A stretch of 64,000 nucleotides of DNA from Planococcus sp. 107-1 (GTDB lineage Bacteria; Bacillota; Bacilli; Bacillales_A; Planococcaceae): contig NZ_CP090977.1 of assembly GCF_021513255.1 (NCBI RefSeq), positions 124,001 to 188,000 of the forward strand. Reading direction: 5' to 3'. Below are positions 9,492 through 17,752 of this stretch, in pieces (within the stretch, counting starts at the first letter, position 1; the number at the start of each line of letters is the position of its first letter). The notes under the pieces were generated by a model. It did not search any database. It was not told where the DNA came from and worked only from the letters and a program-made list of their open reading frames with translations. A program made the position numbers and the translations under genes.

Positions 9492-9612
9492 GAAGAAAGA
9501 GTGGAAGGCGGCGACTCCTGCGGGAATAGCGTGAGTCCTGAGACCCCACAGCGAAGCGAGGAGGCTCAGGCCACGCCCGCGGAAAGCGTCCGCCTGCAAC
9601 GATTTCTTCTCC
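9492..9612. repeat. Bacillales-type folded intergenic repeat (cloverleaf-like) at the missing che locus
   Basis: The 307-base gap 9343-9649 has no gene. Its second half is a strongly self-complementary element. GGCGG (about 9508) pairs with CCGCC (about 9590) near the ends; GCGTGAGTCCTGAG (9530-9543) pairs with GGCTCAGGCCACGC (9563-9576) in the middle; AGAAAG and TTTCTT close the base. Sequences with the same words (GCGACTCCTGCGGGA, CCGCGGAAAGCGTCCGCCTG) recur between genes across Bacillales. It lies exactly where cheBAWCD would be expected. Confidence 0.75.
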
Positions 9613-9649
9613 CTTATATAATTCAAGAAAACAAAACATGATCACATAG

Positions 9650-10441
9650 ATGGTGGTGACACTCATATTGAATACAAGATTATCAAAAGACGAACGCAGT
9701 TACTGGGAAGATTGGCAGCAGCATAAGGATCCGGAAGCCGGGAACTACTTAGTCGAACGCTATCTTCCGCTGGTCGATTACATCATACAGCGCTTTGCGT
9801 TCAGTTTGCCGAAAACCGTAGATAAAGACGATATACGCAGCCTTGCATACGAAGGACTGCTGGATGCATTTGATAAATTCAATATCGAGCGCGATTTGAA
9901 GTTTGAGACTTATGCAACTTGGCGGATCAAAGGAGCCGTAATTGACGGGCTCCGGACGCGCGACTGGCTCCCCCGGTCGATTCGCGACAAAGTCAAAAAG
10001 ATCGAGAAAGCGTATATCGAACTCGAACAGCAAAATAATGCGTCCGTTACAGATGAAGACGTCAGTGCTTATCTCGGCATTACAAAAGCCGAGCTCAATA
10101 AAACCGTAGCGGAAGCTGCCTTGTCGTCAATGGTTTCAATCGATGAGCCTGATTACAATGAAAACGATCCATCCGGCAAATACAATACGCTTGAAGATAA
10201 GCGGGGCCGCTTCCCCTGAAAAGCATTTAACGGATCAAGCGATTAAAGAATCGTTGGCACAGGCCATTGATCGGCTTCCGGAAAAAGAAAAATTAGTCGT
10301 TTCGCTTTGTTATTTCGAAGAGCTGAAATTGACGGAAATTGCCGAAGTATTGAGCGTCAGCGTTTCCGCGTGTCACAATTGCATTCAAAAGCGATTTTGC
10401 GTTTGCGTGCAGCAACGCTTGCTGTACACGATCATTATTAG
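9650..10441 (+). CDS. sigD: RNA polymerase sigma factor for flagellar genes, SigD/FliA (two frameshifts)
   Basis: Sigma-28 directs late flagellar and autolysin genes. Regions 2 to 4 are present: NYLVERYLPLVDYII and FETYATWRIKGAVIDGLRTRDWLPRSIRDK (region 2 into 3), then LPEKEKLVVSLCYFEELKLTEIAEVL (region 4). Two single-base errors break it. An extra G in GCGGGG (10202-10205) is fixed to read DKRAASPEKHL. A missing C in TCCGCG (10366-10368) is fixed to TCCCGCG, restoring the helix-turn-helix end RVSQLHSKAILRLR and a stop at 10441. About 263 residues. A TTG at 9668 behind GGTGGTG is an equally good start. Confidence 0.93.
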
Positions 10442-10470
10442 AAATAGCTTAGAAGGTCAAGGTGATCCCG

Positions 10471-10942
10471 ATGGAATGGTTATTAATTGAATTGATAGTC
10501 CTTGTATTATTGCTGAACATCCGTGCCATCATTGTATTGGTGCAAAATAAGCAAAAACGCGAGGAATTGAGTGAAGACACAGCCCTTATTCACCAAGGGA
10601 TGGAAGAATTTGTAGAAAAAATAGAAAAAGAGAACGAAGAACTCTATCAAAAACTTGCTGATTATATTAAAGTAAGAGAAGACAAGTTCGAAAAAAGAAT
10701 CCGTCTACTGGAAAAGCAGCTAGCTGCGGGGGAAAATAGAGGTTCCAGTGCAACTGGAAATGCCTGAACAACAAGAGGAAAGCCATTTTTATGACGAAGT
10801 TGAATCGGATCAAGAAAAAATTTCGAAATTGCATAAGCAAGGTTTCGCGCCCAAGCAGATTGCGAAAGTTTTGAAGATGGAGCATGGCGAAGTGGAATTG
10901 ATCGTCAATATGCTAAAGAAAAAGAAAAGCTATCAAAAATGA
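10471..10942 (+). CDS. swrB: SwrB-like membrane-anchored regulator of flagellar assembly (one frameshift)
   Basis: SwrB activates the flagellar export switch in Bacillus and always follows sigD. The protein begins with one membrane helix (MEWLLIELIVLVLLLNI), then a charged coiled coil (about residues 30-85), and ends with a short helix-turn-helix-like motif (KLHKQGFAPKQIAKVLKMEHGEVELIV), the same plan as Bacillus SwrB. The two halves lie in different frames; removing one G from GCGGGGG at 10728-10732 joins them (AAGKIEVPVQ) into about 156 residues. The ATG at 10471 follows AAGGTGAT. Identity is by plan and position, as the sequence itself is poorly conserved. Confidence 0.82.
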
Positions 10943-10956
10943 AATGAGGGGTTCTT

Positions 10957-11394
10957 TTGCGGATCGAAGGTCAAGCAAAATTTCCAAGTGAATTGATGCG
11001 TAAAGGGGCTGTCGAAGGGAAGTCTACAGATGCCTTCGCCACTATTATGCGGAATTCCCAGTCAAAACTGCAATTGGATTCACTCAATCAGTTAATGGAC
11101 CGCATCGATTTTCAAGGCCAGCGTTTAGCGAAACAGCGCACCATTGAAAATCTGATCGATTATAAGAATTCAGTGAAGCAATTTGTCAGTGAATCATTGA
11201 GCTACGGCTTGGAACTATCAGAGAAACAAAGTTTCCATCCAAATGGCGGCATGAAATCCCATCAACTGGTGGAAGTGATCGATGAAAAGCTGCTCGCGAT
11301 CAATGATGAAGTGCTGGACAATGAAAAAGAAGGCATCGAAGTGCTTCGCCTGGTCGGAGAAATGAAGGGCCTGTTAGTGAATCTCTATATGTAA
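10957..11394 (+). CDS. YaaR family protein (DUF327)
   Basis: A 145-residue, mostly helical soluble protein with a TTG start behind GAGGGG. The pattern LNQLMDRIDFQGQRLAKQRTIENLIDYKNSVKQFV followed by DEKLLAINDEVL matches the YaaR/DUF327 family of Bacillales. Function is unknown. In B. subtilis yaaR is elsewhere; here the gene directly follows swrB (14-base gap) and precedes a PilZ protein, which suggests a motility- or envelope-related role. That role is inference only. Confidence 0.75.
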   Translation: MRIEGQAKFPSELMRKGAVEGKSTDAFATIMRNSQSKLQLDSLNQLMDRIDFQGQRLAKQRTIENLIDYKNSVKQFVSESLSYGLELSEKQSFHPNGGMKSHQLVEVIDEKLLAINDEVLDNEKEGIEVLRLVGEMKGLLVNLYM

Positions 11395-11427
11395 GCAAAG
11401 ATTTCTACAAGTAATGGGGGAGCAAAA

Positions 11428-11784
11428 ATGAGCAAGAATCGACGTGAATTTTTTCGTGTGGATTTTGATGGGTTGATTGATGGGGAAATTAGACGCGAAG
11501 GCTGGGAAGAGGCATTGCCGATTGAAATCGAAAATGTCAGTGCTGGCGGCCTTGTGTTTTACTCTCCTGAGGAATTTCCGATGGATGAAAAGGTTGAATG
11601 CAGCTTCCGTATTTTAGGGCGCCCTTTCCTTTTAGATGGATCGATTGTCCGCAAAACCAAGAAAATGGTCATGAATGAACACGGAGTGGCATTTACGGTC
11701 GACCAAGGCACGTCATCCGAATTATTCAAGCAATTAAACTATTACCAGATCCGTCAGCGCAAAGGCGACTTAATCGAAGAATAA
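11428..11784 (+). CDS. PilZ-domain c-di-GMP effector
   Basis: A single-domain PilZ protein of 118 residues. The c-di-GMP binding residues are in place: R6-x3-R10 (RREFFR) and N36-x-S38-x2-G41 (NVSAGG). At the end of a flagellar operon such a protein may act like YcgR/DgrA (YpfA), braking motility when c-di-GMP rises. A diguanylate cyclase gene occurs 5 kb downstream. The start follows GGGGGAGC. Family assignment is firm; the motility target is inferred from location. Confidence 0.85.
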   Translation: MSKNRREFFRVDFDGLIDGEIRREGWEEALPIEIENVSAGGLVFYSPEEFPMDEKVECSFRILGRPFLLDGSIVRKTKKMVMNEHGVAFTVDQGTSSELFKQLNYYQIRQRKGDLIEE

Positions 11785-11912
11785 GGCATCTTTTAGTATG
11801 TTAATATATTAAAAAAGAAATATAGAGTTTGAAATTTTTTCAAAAGAAAAGCGACTCTTAGCCAGTTAAGGCAAAAGCATTTTCTGCTTCGTCACTAAAA
11901 TGCGCAAAAATA

Positions 11913-11990
11913 TGTTATAATCAAAAAACAAGTGGTTTAACCCGTTCGAGCACAAGATGCTGCCGGGAAAAATCCACCTGTTTTTTTTGT
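11913..11990 (+). promoter_or_regulatory. Extended -10 promoter and structured 5' leader with terminator-like end
   Basis: TGTTATAAT (TGn + TATAAT, 11913-11921) is an extended -10 site with only a weak -35. Transcription should start near 11927. The first transcribed bases form one long hairpin: AACAAGTGG (11927-11935) pairs with CCACCTGTT (11974-11982); CCCG (11941-11944) pairs with CGGG (11964-11967); AGCA (11949-11952) pairs with TGCT (11958-11961). Internal loops separate the stems. A run of eight T (11981-11988) follows directly. This is the shape of an attenuator or small riboswitch in front of the NCS1 permease. I could not match it to TPP, purine, preQ1, PRPP or ZTP aptamers. The rest of the gap up to 12071 shows only the ribosome site GGAAAGGAAG. 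Confidence 0.5.
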
Positions 11991-12071
11991 TTGAGTGGCG
12001 GCATTTCTGCCCGGAAACTCTGCTGTTCCTAGACAAAAGAATATTCTAAGTATGGAAAGGAAGTCGATCGC

Positions 12072-13505
12072 ATGAGATCTGAGATTACTGCAGATCAAGA
12101 ATGGACGAAAAAGAAAGAAGAACAAAAGAGAATGGTTCCGAAAAAAGAAGCGACAGATGACTATTCCTTTGACCGCGTGCCGCGCGAAGAAAGGAAAATG
12201 GGTTGGCTGAGCATAACGAATATCACATTCGGCATCGCTACCGCTATTTTTTATTTTCAGATGGGATCTGTCATGGCCCTGCAGTTTGGAGCCGTTAATG
12301 CCCTCATCTCAGCAGGATATGCAATCGTTGTAGCCGGTATTTTAGGTTCAATCATTGTGTATCTATCCGCAAAATCAGGTATGAACGTTAACTTACTTTC
12401 CCGTGGAGGATTCGGTTACATCGGAGCTTCCCTCACCTCATTAATCTATGCTTCGAACTTTATCATGTACTGCGCTTTTGAAGGAATGATCCTTGTTTCA
12501 GCAGTCCATGCCTACTTCCCCGCCATCCCCATGTGGCTTTTAATCGTATTTTTTGGCGCAATCGTCATTCCGCTCAACTGGTTTGGCATTAAACAATTGG
12601 ACAAACTCCAAAAATGGTCGCTGCCGATTTTCGGCGCATTCCTAATCGCTGCCATTTACATGGCTTTCAATACAACTTCCGTATATGAAGGCAATTTCTG
12701 GACGTATATGCCAGAAGGTGTGCAAGTCGGCGGAACGGCCCTTTTGCTTTGCATCGGCATGCAGCACGGCATCATGGGGCTTACTGCATTGATCGCATCT
12801 GATTACGCGCGCTTTTTAAAACCGAAAGACATCAAAATCGGTTCAATCGCCATCGGTTTTATTCCGCAGATTTTCTGTTTCGGTGTAATGGGCGGTTTAG
12901 GGATCTGGTTCGGCGTTACCTTAGGCGAATCAAACCCGGGCGTTTACATTGTCTTGCTTCTCGGACTTGGCGGCGTGCTATTTACGATGCTGACGCAAGT
13001 GCGCATTAACATCACGAATATCTACAGCAGTTCGCTGTCGTTATCGAGTTTCTTTGAAAACATGTTCCGCTTTACACCAGGAAGACGTTTCTGGATCATC
13101 GTGGCAGGGGTCATCGCCATTATCCTGATGCTTGGCGGAATCGTCGATCATCTTGGAACGGCAATGACTTTCCAAGGAGTTGCCTTGATGACATGGGCTG
13201 CCGTTTTAGTGGCCGATGCTTTAATCGTCAAACGCCTCTTGAAAATCGGGCCGCGCTACTATGAAGCGCGCCAGGAAAAATTGTATAAATGGAATCCGGT
13301 CGGCGTCATTTCGCTTCTGATACCGAGCATCCTCGGCACGATTGCAGCGCTTGGCTATATGGGCACGTTCCTGCAAAGCACGGCCGCGTTCTTCTCGGCA
13401 ATTCTCGCTGCCATCATGACGGTGGTCCTGGCTGTCCTGACAAAAGGCCGCTACTACGGCGACCGCGATGCGGAGGATATTCCAAGCGAAGATTATGTTG
13501 CCTGA
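12072..13505 (+). CDS. NCS1 family cytosine/purine/hydantoin permease
   Basis: A 477-residue membrane transporter with about twelve helices, preceded by a Lys/Glu-rich cytoplasmic N-terminus. NCS1 features: FDRVPREERKMGWLSITNITFG before helix 1, the conserved loop SAKSGMNVNLLSRGGFGYIGA, and NWFGIKQLDKLQKWSLP. It resembles CodB and B. subtilis YxlA-type permeases, which import cytosine, purines or allantoin by cation symport. The substrate cannot be told from sequence. It stands alone, with a candidate regulatory leader upstream. Confidence 0.85.
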   Translation: MRSEITADQEWTKKKEEQKRMVPKKEATDDYSFDRVPREERKMGWLSITNITFGIATAIFYFQMGSVMALQFGAVNALISAGYAIVVAGILGSIIVYLSAKSGMNVNLLSRGGFGYIGASLTSLIYASNFIMYCAFEGMILVSAVHAYFPAIPMWLLIVFFGAIVIPLNWFGIKQLDKLQKWSLPIFGAFLIAAIYMAFNTTSVYEGNFWTYMPEGVQVGGTALLLCIGMQHGIMGLTALIASDYARFLKPKDIKIGSIAIGFIPQIFCFGVMGGLGIWFGVTLGESNPGVYIVLLLGLGGVLFTMLTQVRINITNIYSSSLSLSSFFENMFRFTPGRRFWIIVAGVIAIILMLGGIVDHLGTAMTFQGVALMTWAAVLVADALIVKRLLKIGPRYYEARQEKLYKWNPVGVISLLIPSILGTIAALGYMGTFLQSTAAFFSAILAAIMTVVLAVLTKGRYYGDRDAEDIPSEDYVA

Positions 13506-13590
13506 AACAAAAGCTTGAGCTAATATGGCATTAAAGCTGGTGCTGCAATTGCTTGGCACTCCATTACCGAACGCTGAAAGGGTGGATCTG

Positions 13591-14085
13591 ATGGCAACGT
13601 CAACCGTAACTTTAACCATGGCGCGAAGATTTCAAACCACGGAAGAAAAAGTGTTTGCTGCTTGGACCAAACCGGAACTCATGAAAAAATGGCTACTCAC
13701 TTCTGAAGCAACCAATCAAAAGGCCGTTAACCAACCTGTGCAAGGCGGCAGTTGGGAAATCATCGACCGGCGAGGCGGCACCGATTACCGGGCAATCGGC
13801 AATTACATCGAAGTAAACCCGCCGCATAAGCTGGTGTTCACTTTTGAAATGCCGGAATTCAATAGCTTGGAAGACCGCATCACCGTTTGGATTTCTTCAG
13901 TAGAAAACAGCGTGGAAATGGCCTTTATCCAAGAAATAGTTGTGCCGCATGAAGAAGGCTGGACAGATGAAGACATTAAGCGAGCCGGCATGGAATTCAG
14001 CGGCCAATCCGAAGAAGGTTGGGACCAGATGTTCCAAAACCTGCAGCAATTGGTTGAGAAACCCGCAAGCGATGAAATGGAATGA
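13591..14085 (+). CDS. SRPBCC (AHSA1-like) domain protein
   Basis: A 164-residue protein starting at 13591 behind AAAGGGTGG; longer upstream in-frame starts lack a ribosome site. The pattern TMARRFQTTEEKVFAAWTKPELMKKWL, GGSWEIIDR, then EVNPPHKLVFTFEMPEF and a C-terminal helix with GWDQMFQNLQQLVE is the START-like AHSA1 fold, a hydrophobic-ligand pocket. Relatives are of mostly unknown function. Followed by a terminator. Confidence 0.78.
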   Translation: MATSTVTLTMARRFQTTEEKVFAAWTKPELMKKWLLTSEATNQKAVNQPVQGGSWEIIDRRGGTDYRAIGNYIEVNPPHKLVFTFEMPEFNSLEDRITVWISSVENSVEMAFIQEIVVPHEEGWTDEDIKRAGMEFSGQSEEGWDQMFQNLQQLVEKPASDEME

Positions 14086-14093
14086 CAAATGGA

Positions 14094-14117
14094 AGCCCAG
14101 CGATTGCTGGGCTTTTT
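14094..14117 (+). terminator. Rho-independent terminator
   Basis: AGCCCAGC (14094-14101) pairs with GCTGGGCT (14106-14113), four-base loop, then a T run. It ends the SRPBCC transcript. Confidence 0.85.
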
Positions 14118-14196
14118 GTTTGTCCTTTTTTAAAGGAATCACCGCGTTTTGAACCGAAATACATATGTATCGATAGTTTCGAAAGAGGTGGAGAAA

Positions 14197-14970
14197 ATGA
14201 ATGCACCTGAAGAAATCGTGAAAGTCTGGAGGGAATTTGATGGATTTCCAATGGAAACATTGACGAAAGCCTGGTATTACGAGAAAGCAGGGACCAAAAA
14301 GCAGCGTTCTATTGAATTAATGAAAGCCCATCGCGAAAGATACGGGATTACGGGGAATTGTTTTGATTTGGCGCTTTGGTTATTGGAAGAATTTAAAAAA
14401 GCTGGCATAAAGGCATATCCGATTGGCAGCCATTTGGGTACAATGGAAGCACATGCGGCCATTGCTGCTGAGGATAAGGAAGGCTATCGGTATTTATGCG
14501 ATTTGGGCGACCAATGGCTGGAACCGATATTGATCGAGGAGAGCAGTAAATCGTTTCAAAGCGGTAAGCTAGCCGGCTTTTTTCCGGGTGCTGAAGTGGA
14601 AGTATTGCCCGGGAAATCCGAAGTGGAGATTTTCTACTACCGCCCGAACGGAAAAATATCCAATCAGAAATATGCATTGGAACCGGTAAGCGAAGACGCT
14701 TTCTGGGAAGCGGCGGAGTTTTCGCAGAACCATATCTATCCGAAAGTGCTTTTTGAAACGCGTATGCCTTATAAAAATGAGATTGCCCACTGGGAATTTG
14801 AAGACTGGCAAAGTCGTCTAAGCACCTCCCAAGGGCTCATTGAAGATACGCCGCTCTCAACACTGGATGAGTGGGTGGAACGGCTGCATCAAAAGAGTGG
14901 ATTTGATCGGAGTTTTTTAAAAGAAGCACTCGAAATTTATAAAGAAATGAATAGCGGAAAGAGTGGATAA
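14197..14970 (+). CDS. Uncharacterised protein with NAT/transglutaminase-like Cys-His-Asp set
   Basis: 257 residues; the start at 14197 follows AAAGAGGTGGAG. I do not recognise a named family. The first half has ITGNCFDLALWLLEEFKKAGI, a helix headed by Cys55, then His86 (EAHAAI) and Asp102 (YLCDLGDQW). Order and spacing match the catalytic triad of arylamine N-acetyltransferases and papain-like transglutaminases. The C-terminal part is aromatic and acidic. The stop overlaps the next gene by eight bases, so the two are probably co-expressed. Enzyme class is inference. Confidence 0.6.
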   Translation: MNAPEEIVKVWREFDGFPMETLTKAWYYEKAGTKKQRSIELMKAHRERYGITGNCFDLALWLLEEFKKAGIKAYPIGSHLGTMEAHAAIAAEDKEGYRYLCDLGDQWLEPILIEESSKSFQSGKLAGFFPGAEVEVLPGKSEVEIFYYRPNGKISNQKYALEPVSEDAFWEAAEFSQNHIYPKVLFETRMPYKNEIAHWEFEDWQSRLSTSQGLIEDTPLSTLDEWVERLHQKSGFDRSFLKEALEIYKEMNSGKSG

Positions 14971-16024
14971 ATTGCAGACGCATTTATATTTAGTGAGGCA
15001 TGCACATTCTGTTTATTCAAGGGATGAACGGAATCGGCCCTTATCGGAAAAAGGATTTCAGGACGCACAGAAAGTGGTGGAAGCATTAAATGAAGAAAAA
15101 ATCGACCATGTGCTGTCCAGTCCGTATAAACGTGCAATCCAAACCGTCGAGGGCTTGGCGGAAGAGTTAGATCAAGAAATTGAATGCTATGAGGATTTTA
15201 AAGAGCGTTTATTGAGCAATGAACCATTACTCGACTTTGAATCGGCGATTGCGCGCGTTTGGGAAGATGAGCAATTCGCTTTTCCAGGAGGCGAATCTAA
15301 CCGTGATGCCCAAAAGCGAGGGGTGGCGCAATTAACGGAAGTTTTAGAGCGTTACGAAGGAAAGCGCGTGGCAATTGGCATGCACGGCAATCTGATGGTG
15401 CTGATCATGAATTATTTCGATGCTAGCTATCATGTGGGTTTCTGGCAGAAACTTCAAATGCCGGATATCTACTGTTTGAGTTTTGAAGGGACGGAGCTTG
15501 TCGCTGTAAAACAGATTCCCCTATTGCTTAGTTCTGCTGATAGAATGAATCTTCAAGTACGTCCATATTGCCCAGAAGACACAGCGAAACTCGTCGACCT
15601 GTTCTACGAAACGGTCCACACCGTCAATGCCGCTCAGTACACGCCGGAGCAGCTGAATGCATGGGCGCCACTGGAGGAAAAAGAAGAACGGATCGAAAAA
15701 TGGCGGGATTCGCTTGGCCGGAATGTTTCGTTTGTCGCAGAACAAGCAGGAAAGATTGTAGGTTTTAGCGACTTGCAAAAAGATGGCTATTTGAACCGGC
15801 TGTATATCCATAAAGACTATCAGCGGCAAGGGATTGCTGCCGCCCTATTAAATGCGGTCGAAAAAGAAGCCGAGAAATTGGCTCTCGCGGAAATCACGGT
15901 AGACGCCAGCTTGACTGCCAAGCCTTTCTTTGAAAAGCATGGCTACGAAACGATCCGGCAGCAAACAGTCGTGCGAAAAGGAGTGGCATTGATTAATTTT
16001 AAAATGGTAAAGACAATGTATTAA
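14963..16024 (+). CDS. Histidine phosphatase domain fused to GNAT acetyltransferase
   Basis: Residues 1-190 are a phosphoglycerate-mutase-like histidine phosphatase: LVRHAHS (catalytic RHA/G with His), SSPYKRAIQT and the second His in GMHGNLM. Residues from about 195 are a GNAT acetyltransferase (LQVRPYCPEDTAKL, then IHKDYQRQGIAAALL, the acetyl-CoA loop). The join lies at about 15520-15545, next to CCCC (15519-15522). Adding or removing one base there would stop the phosphatase within a few codons and leave the GNAT with its own ATG at 15544. Given the indel rate in this window, the fusion may be an artefact; a genuine two-domain protein is also possible. Confidence 0.75.
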   Translation: MDKLQTHLYLVRHAHSVYSRDERNRPLSEKGFQDAQKVVEALNEEKIDHVLSSPYKRAIQTVEGLAEELDQEIECYEDFKERLLSNEPLLDFESAIARVWEDEQFAFPGGESNRDAQKRGVAQLTEVLERYEGKRVAIGMHGNLMVLIMNYFDASYHVGFWQKLQMPDIYCLSFEGTELVAVKQIPLLLSSADRMNLQVRPYCPEDTAKLVDLFYETVHTVNAAQYTPEQLNAWAPLEEKEERIEKWRDSLGRNVSFVAEQAGKIVGFSDLQKDGYLNRLYIHKDYQRQGIAAALLNAVEKEAEKLALAEITVDASLTAKPFFEKHGYETIRQQTVVRKGVALINFKMVKTMY

Positions 16025-16064
16025 GCCACTTATATGCGTGGCTATTCAGAAGGGAAGCGATGAC

Positions 16065-16532
16065 ATGAAAGAAAACTTTCATTTTGAATTAACTGCTTTT
16101 ATGGACGATGAATTTAGCATGCGGGTGCCGGAAAATGAAGATTACGGATATTGGCTATTGCTGATGGATCGTTTCTTGAAAACGGCCAATCAGATTGAAA
16201 TTCATTGTTGGAATGAAGAGCTTGAGGCAATGGAAGGGTTGGAGAGCCACTTGCAAAAGCATGAGGAAGGACTTTATACCGTATTTTCAGGAGAAATGAG
16301 CCTTGCGCTAAACCAGCTGTTAACAGAAGAGTATTTGGACAGCAACGGAAGGTTCAAATGGTTTTCAGTTTTCCTGTCTTCAAATGAAAAGACAATTGCC
16401 ACTTTCGAGCATTGGGCGACTGAATTTTTTGTCCCGGATATTTCCAAAGAAACGGAGCTTTATATTAGAAAAATAATGCCTGCCGAAACTTCTTTCGATT
16501 TACATGAAGATGAATCCTACACCTCCCAATAA
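16065..16532 (+). CDS. Conserved hypothetical protein
   Basis: An acidic, soluble 155-residue protein; the ATG at 16065 lies seven bases after GGGAAG. No family recognised. It is rich in aromatic residues (WLLLMDRFL, FKWFSVFLSS, FEHWATEFF) and has no membrane segment or signal peptide. It stands between the phosphatase/GNAT gene and a diguanylate cyclase, both on the same strand. Confidence 0.6.
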   Translation: MKENFHFELTAFMDDEFSMRVPENEDYGYWLLLMDRFLKTANQIEIHCWNEELEAMEGLESHLQKHEEGLYTVFSGEMSLALNQLLTEEYLDSNGRFKWFSVFLSSNEKTIATFEHWATEFFVPDISKETELYIRKIMPAETSFDLHEDESYTSQ

Positions 16533-16619
16533 TCGGCTATTTAAATGGACTTTGGACTAAATTTTGATAAACTTAAGAAATAGTTCAATTGGTTAGAGAA
16601 GTGGGTGGGAGTTATGGCA

Positions 16620-17738
16620 ATGAATGATCTACTGTTTTTTTTCCTGGAAAATATGGCCTTGATCATCGCTTTGATGTATCTGGCCTTAAAATTGAAAGAA
16701 GCCTTATTGGTTGAATGGACGAGTTCTGCTCAATTCCTTTGGCTTTCTTCGGTATTTATCAGTTTCGTTGCATTTTCAGTCATGTATAATCCGTTTATCC
16801 ATGAAGGAATGCGCCTCGACCTGCGTGAAGTGCCGATTTTCTTCATCTCCTTTATCGCCGGATGGCCGTTCGGCATTCTGTCGGCCATCGCTCCCGGAAT
16901 TTTCCGGGCATCGCTTGGCGGACCGACTGCGGTGGCCGGGATTTTACAATCGTTGATTTTGCCCATTATTATCGGAAGTCTATTCCGGGAGAAAATTTCT
17001 TTTAATCATTTGTATACGATTGTAAATATCAAACGGATGTTAATAGGGTTTGTTGTATTTGAAGTGATCAAATCGGTTTGGATGCTGCTTACGACGCCAG
17101 CGACGCTATTCATCGAGTTGTCGATGTTCTTTTTCGCCAGTATTGCGATTTTAGCTATGGCTCTTATTTTAAACGGGGAAAACCGGAACTTGATCTTGCG
17201 GAAAGAGCTTGAATTTTATTCAAACCAGGATCCAATGACGCATCTGCCAAATATCCGGTTCTTTAAAAACAAGGTCGGCGGATTGGTCGATCAAAAACTG
17301 CCGCTTTCGATCGCCATGGTCGACGTGGACTTTTTTAAAGTCTACAACGACACCCATGGACATCAAAAAGGGGATCAAGTGCTGAGGACGATCGGCCAAT
17401 TGCTGATCGACAGCACAGAAGACCACGATGTAGTCGCCAGGTATGGCGGCGAAGAATTCATCCTTTGTTTTACAAAAGAAACCGATCTGGAACAAATTTT
17501 TGCAAAAGCCGACAAAGTGCGAAAAGCTATCGAAGAGTACCGGTTTGACGGAGAAGAACTTCAGCCGGGAGGCATCGTTTCTGTTTCGGTCGGCACAAGC
17601 TATTCAGACGGCTCAGCGTCTCTGGATCAGCTTATCAAAGAAGCCGATAACGCTCTTTACCAATCCAAAAAAAGTGGACGCAACCGCGTAACGTTTTATA
17701 AGCAGGAAAATGAAAACCTTCAGCGTTTAAATGGCTGA
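16620..17738 (+). CDS. Membrane diguanylate cyclase (5TM sensor + GGDEF), no I-site
   Basis: Makes c-di-GMP from two GTP. The N-terminal 190 residues form five to six membrane helices of the 5TMR-LYT type (FFISFIAGWPFGILSAIAPGIFRASLGGPTAVAGI), followed by a GGDEF domain (DPMTHLPNIRFF, VDVDFFKVYNDTHGHQKGD, RYGGEEF). The active site is intact (GGEEF). The inhibitory RxxD site normally just ahead of RxGGEEF reads EDHD, so product inhibition through the I-site is unlikely. The start at 16620 lies eight bases after GGGAG; ATG 16614 is the alternative. Confidence 0.88.
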   Translation: MNDLLFFFLENMALIIALMYLALKLKEALLVEWTSSAQFLWLSSVFISFVAFSVMYNPFIHEGMRLDLREVPIFFISFIAGWPFGILSAIAPGIFRASLGGPTAVAGILQSLILPIIIGSLFREKISFNHLYTIVNIKRMLIGFVVFEVIKSVWMLLTTPATLFIELSMFFFASIAILAMALILNGENRNLILRKELEFYSNQDPMTHLPNIRFFKNKVGGLVDQKLPLSIAMVDVDFFKVYNDTHGHQKGDQVLRTIGQLLIDSTEDHDVVARYGGEEFILCFTKETDLEQIFAKADKVRKAIEEYRFDGEELQPGGIVSVSVGTSYSDGSASLDQLIKEADNALYQSKKSGRNRVTFYKQENENLQRLNG

Positions 17739-17748
17739 AGGTTTTTTT
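17713..17748. terminator. Terminator shared by convergent genes
   Basis: AAACCTTCAGC pairs with GCTGAAGGTTT, then a T run. The stem includes the last codons of the GGDEF gene and faces the minus-strand gene ending at 17753. Confidence 0.8.
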
Positions 17749-17752
17749 ATGG

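Noticed and set aside
7327..10942. Flagellar pseudogenes (loss of motility by decay)
   Set aside because: All five breaks are single-base changes in A runs or at GCGGG/CCCGC, all motifs remain intact, and the same pattern affects unrelated genes throughout the window.
11927..11990. TPP, purine, preQ1, PRPP or ZTP riboswitch
   Set aside because: None of the conserved aptamer words is present in the leader; only the general hairpin-plus-U-run shape is shared.
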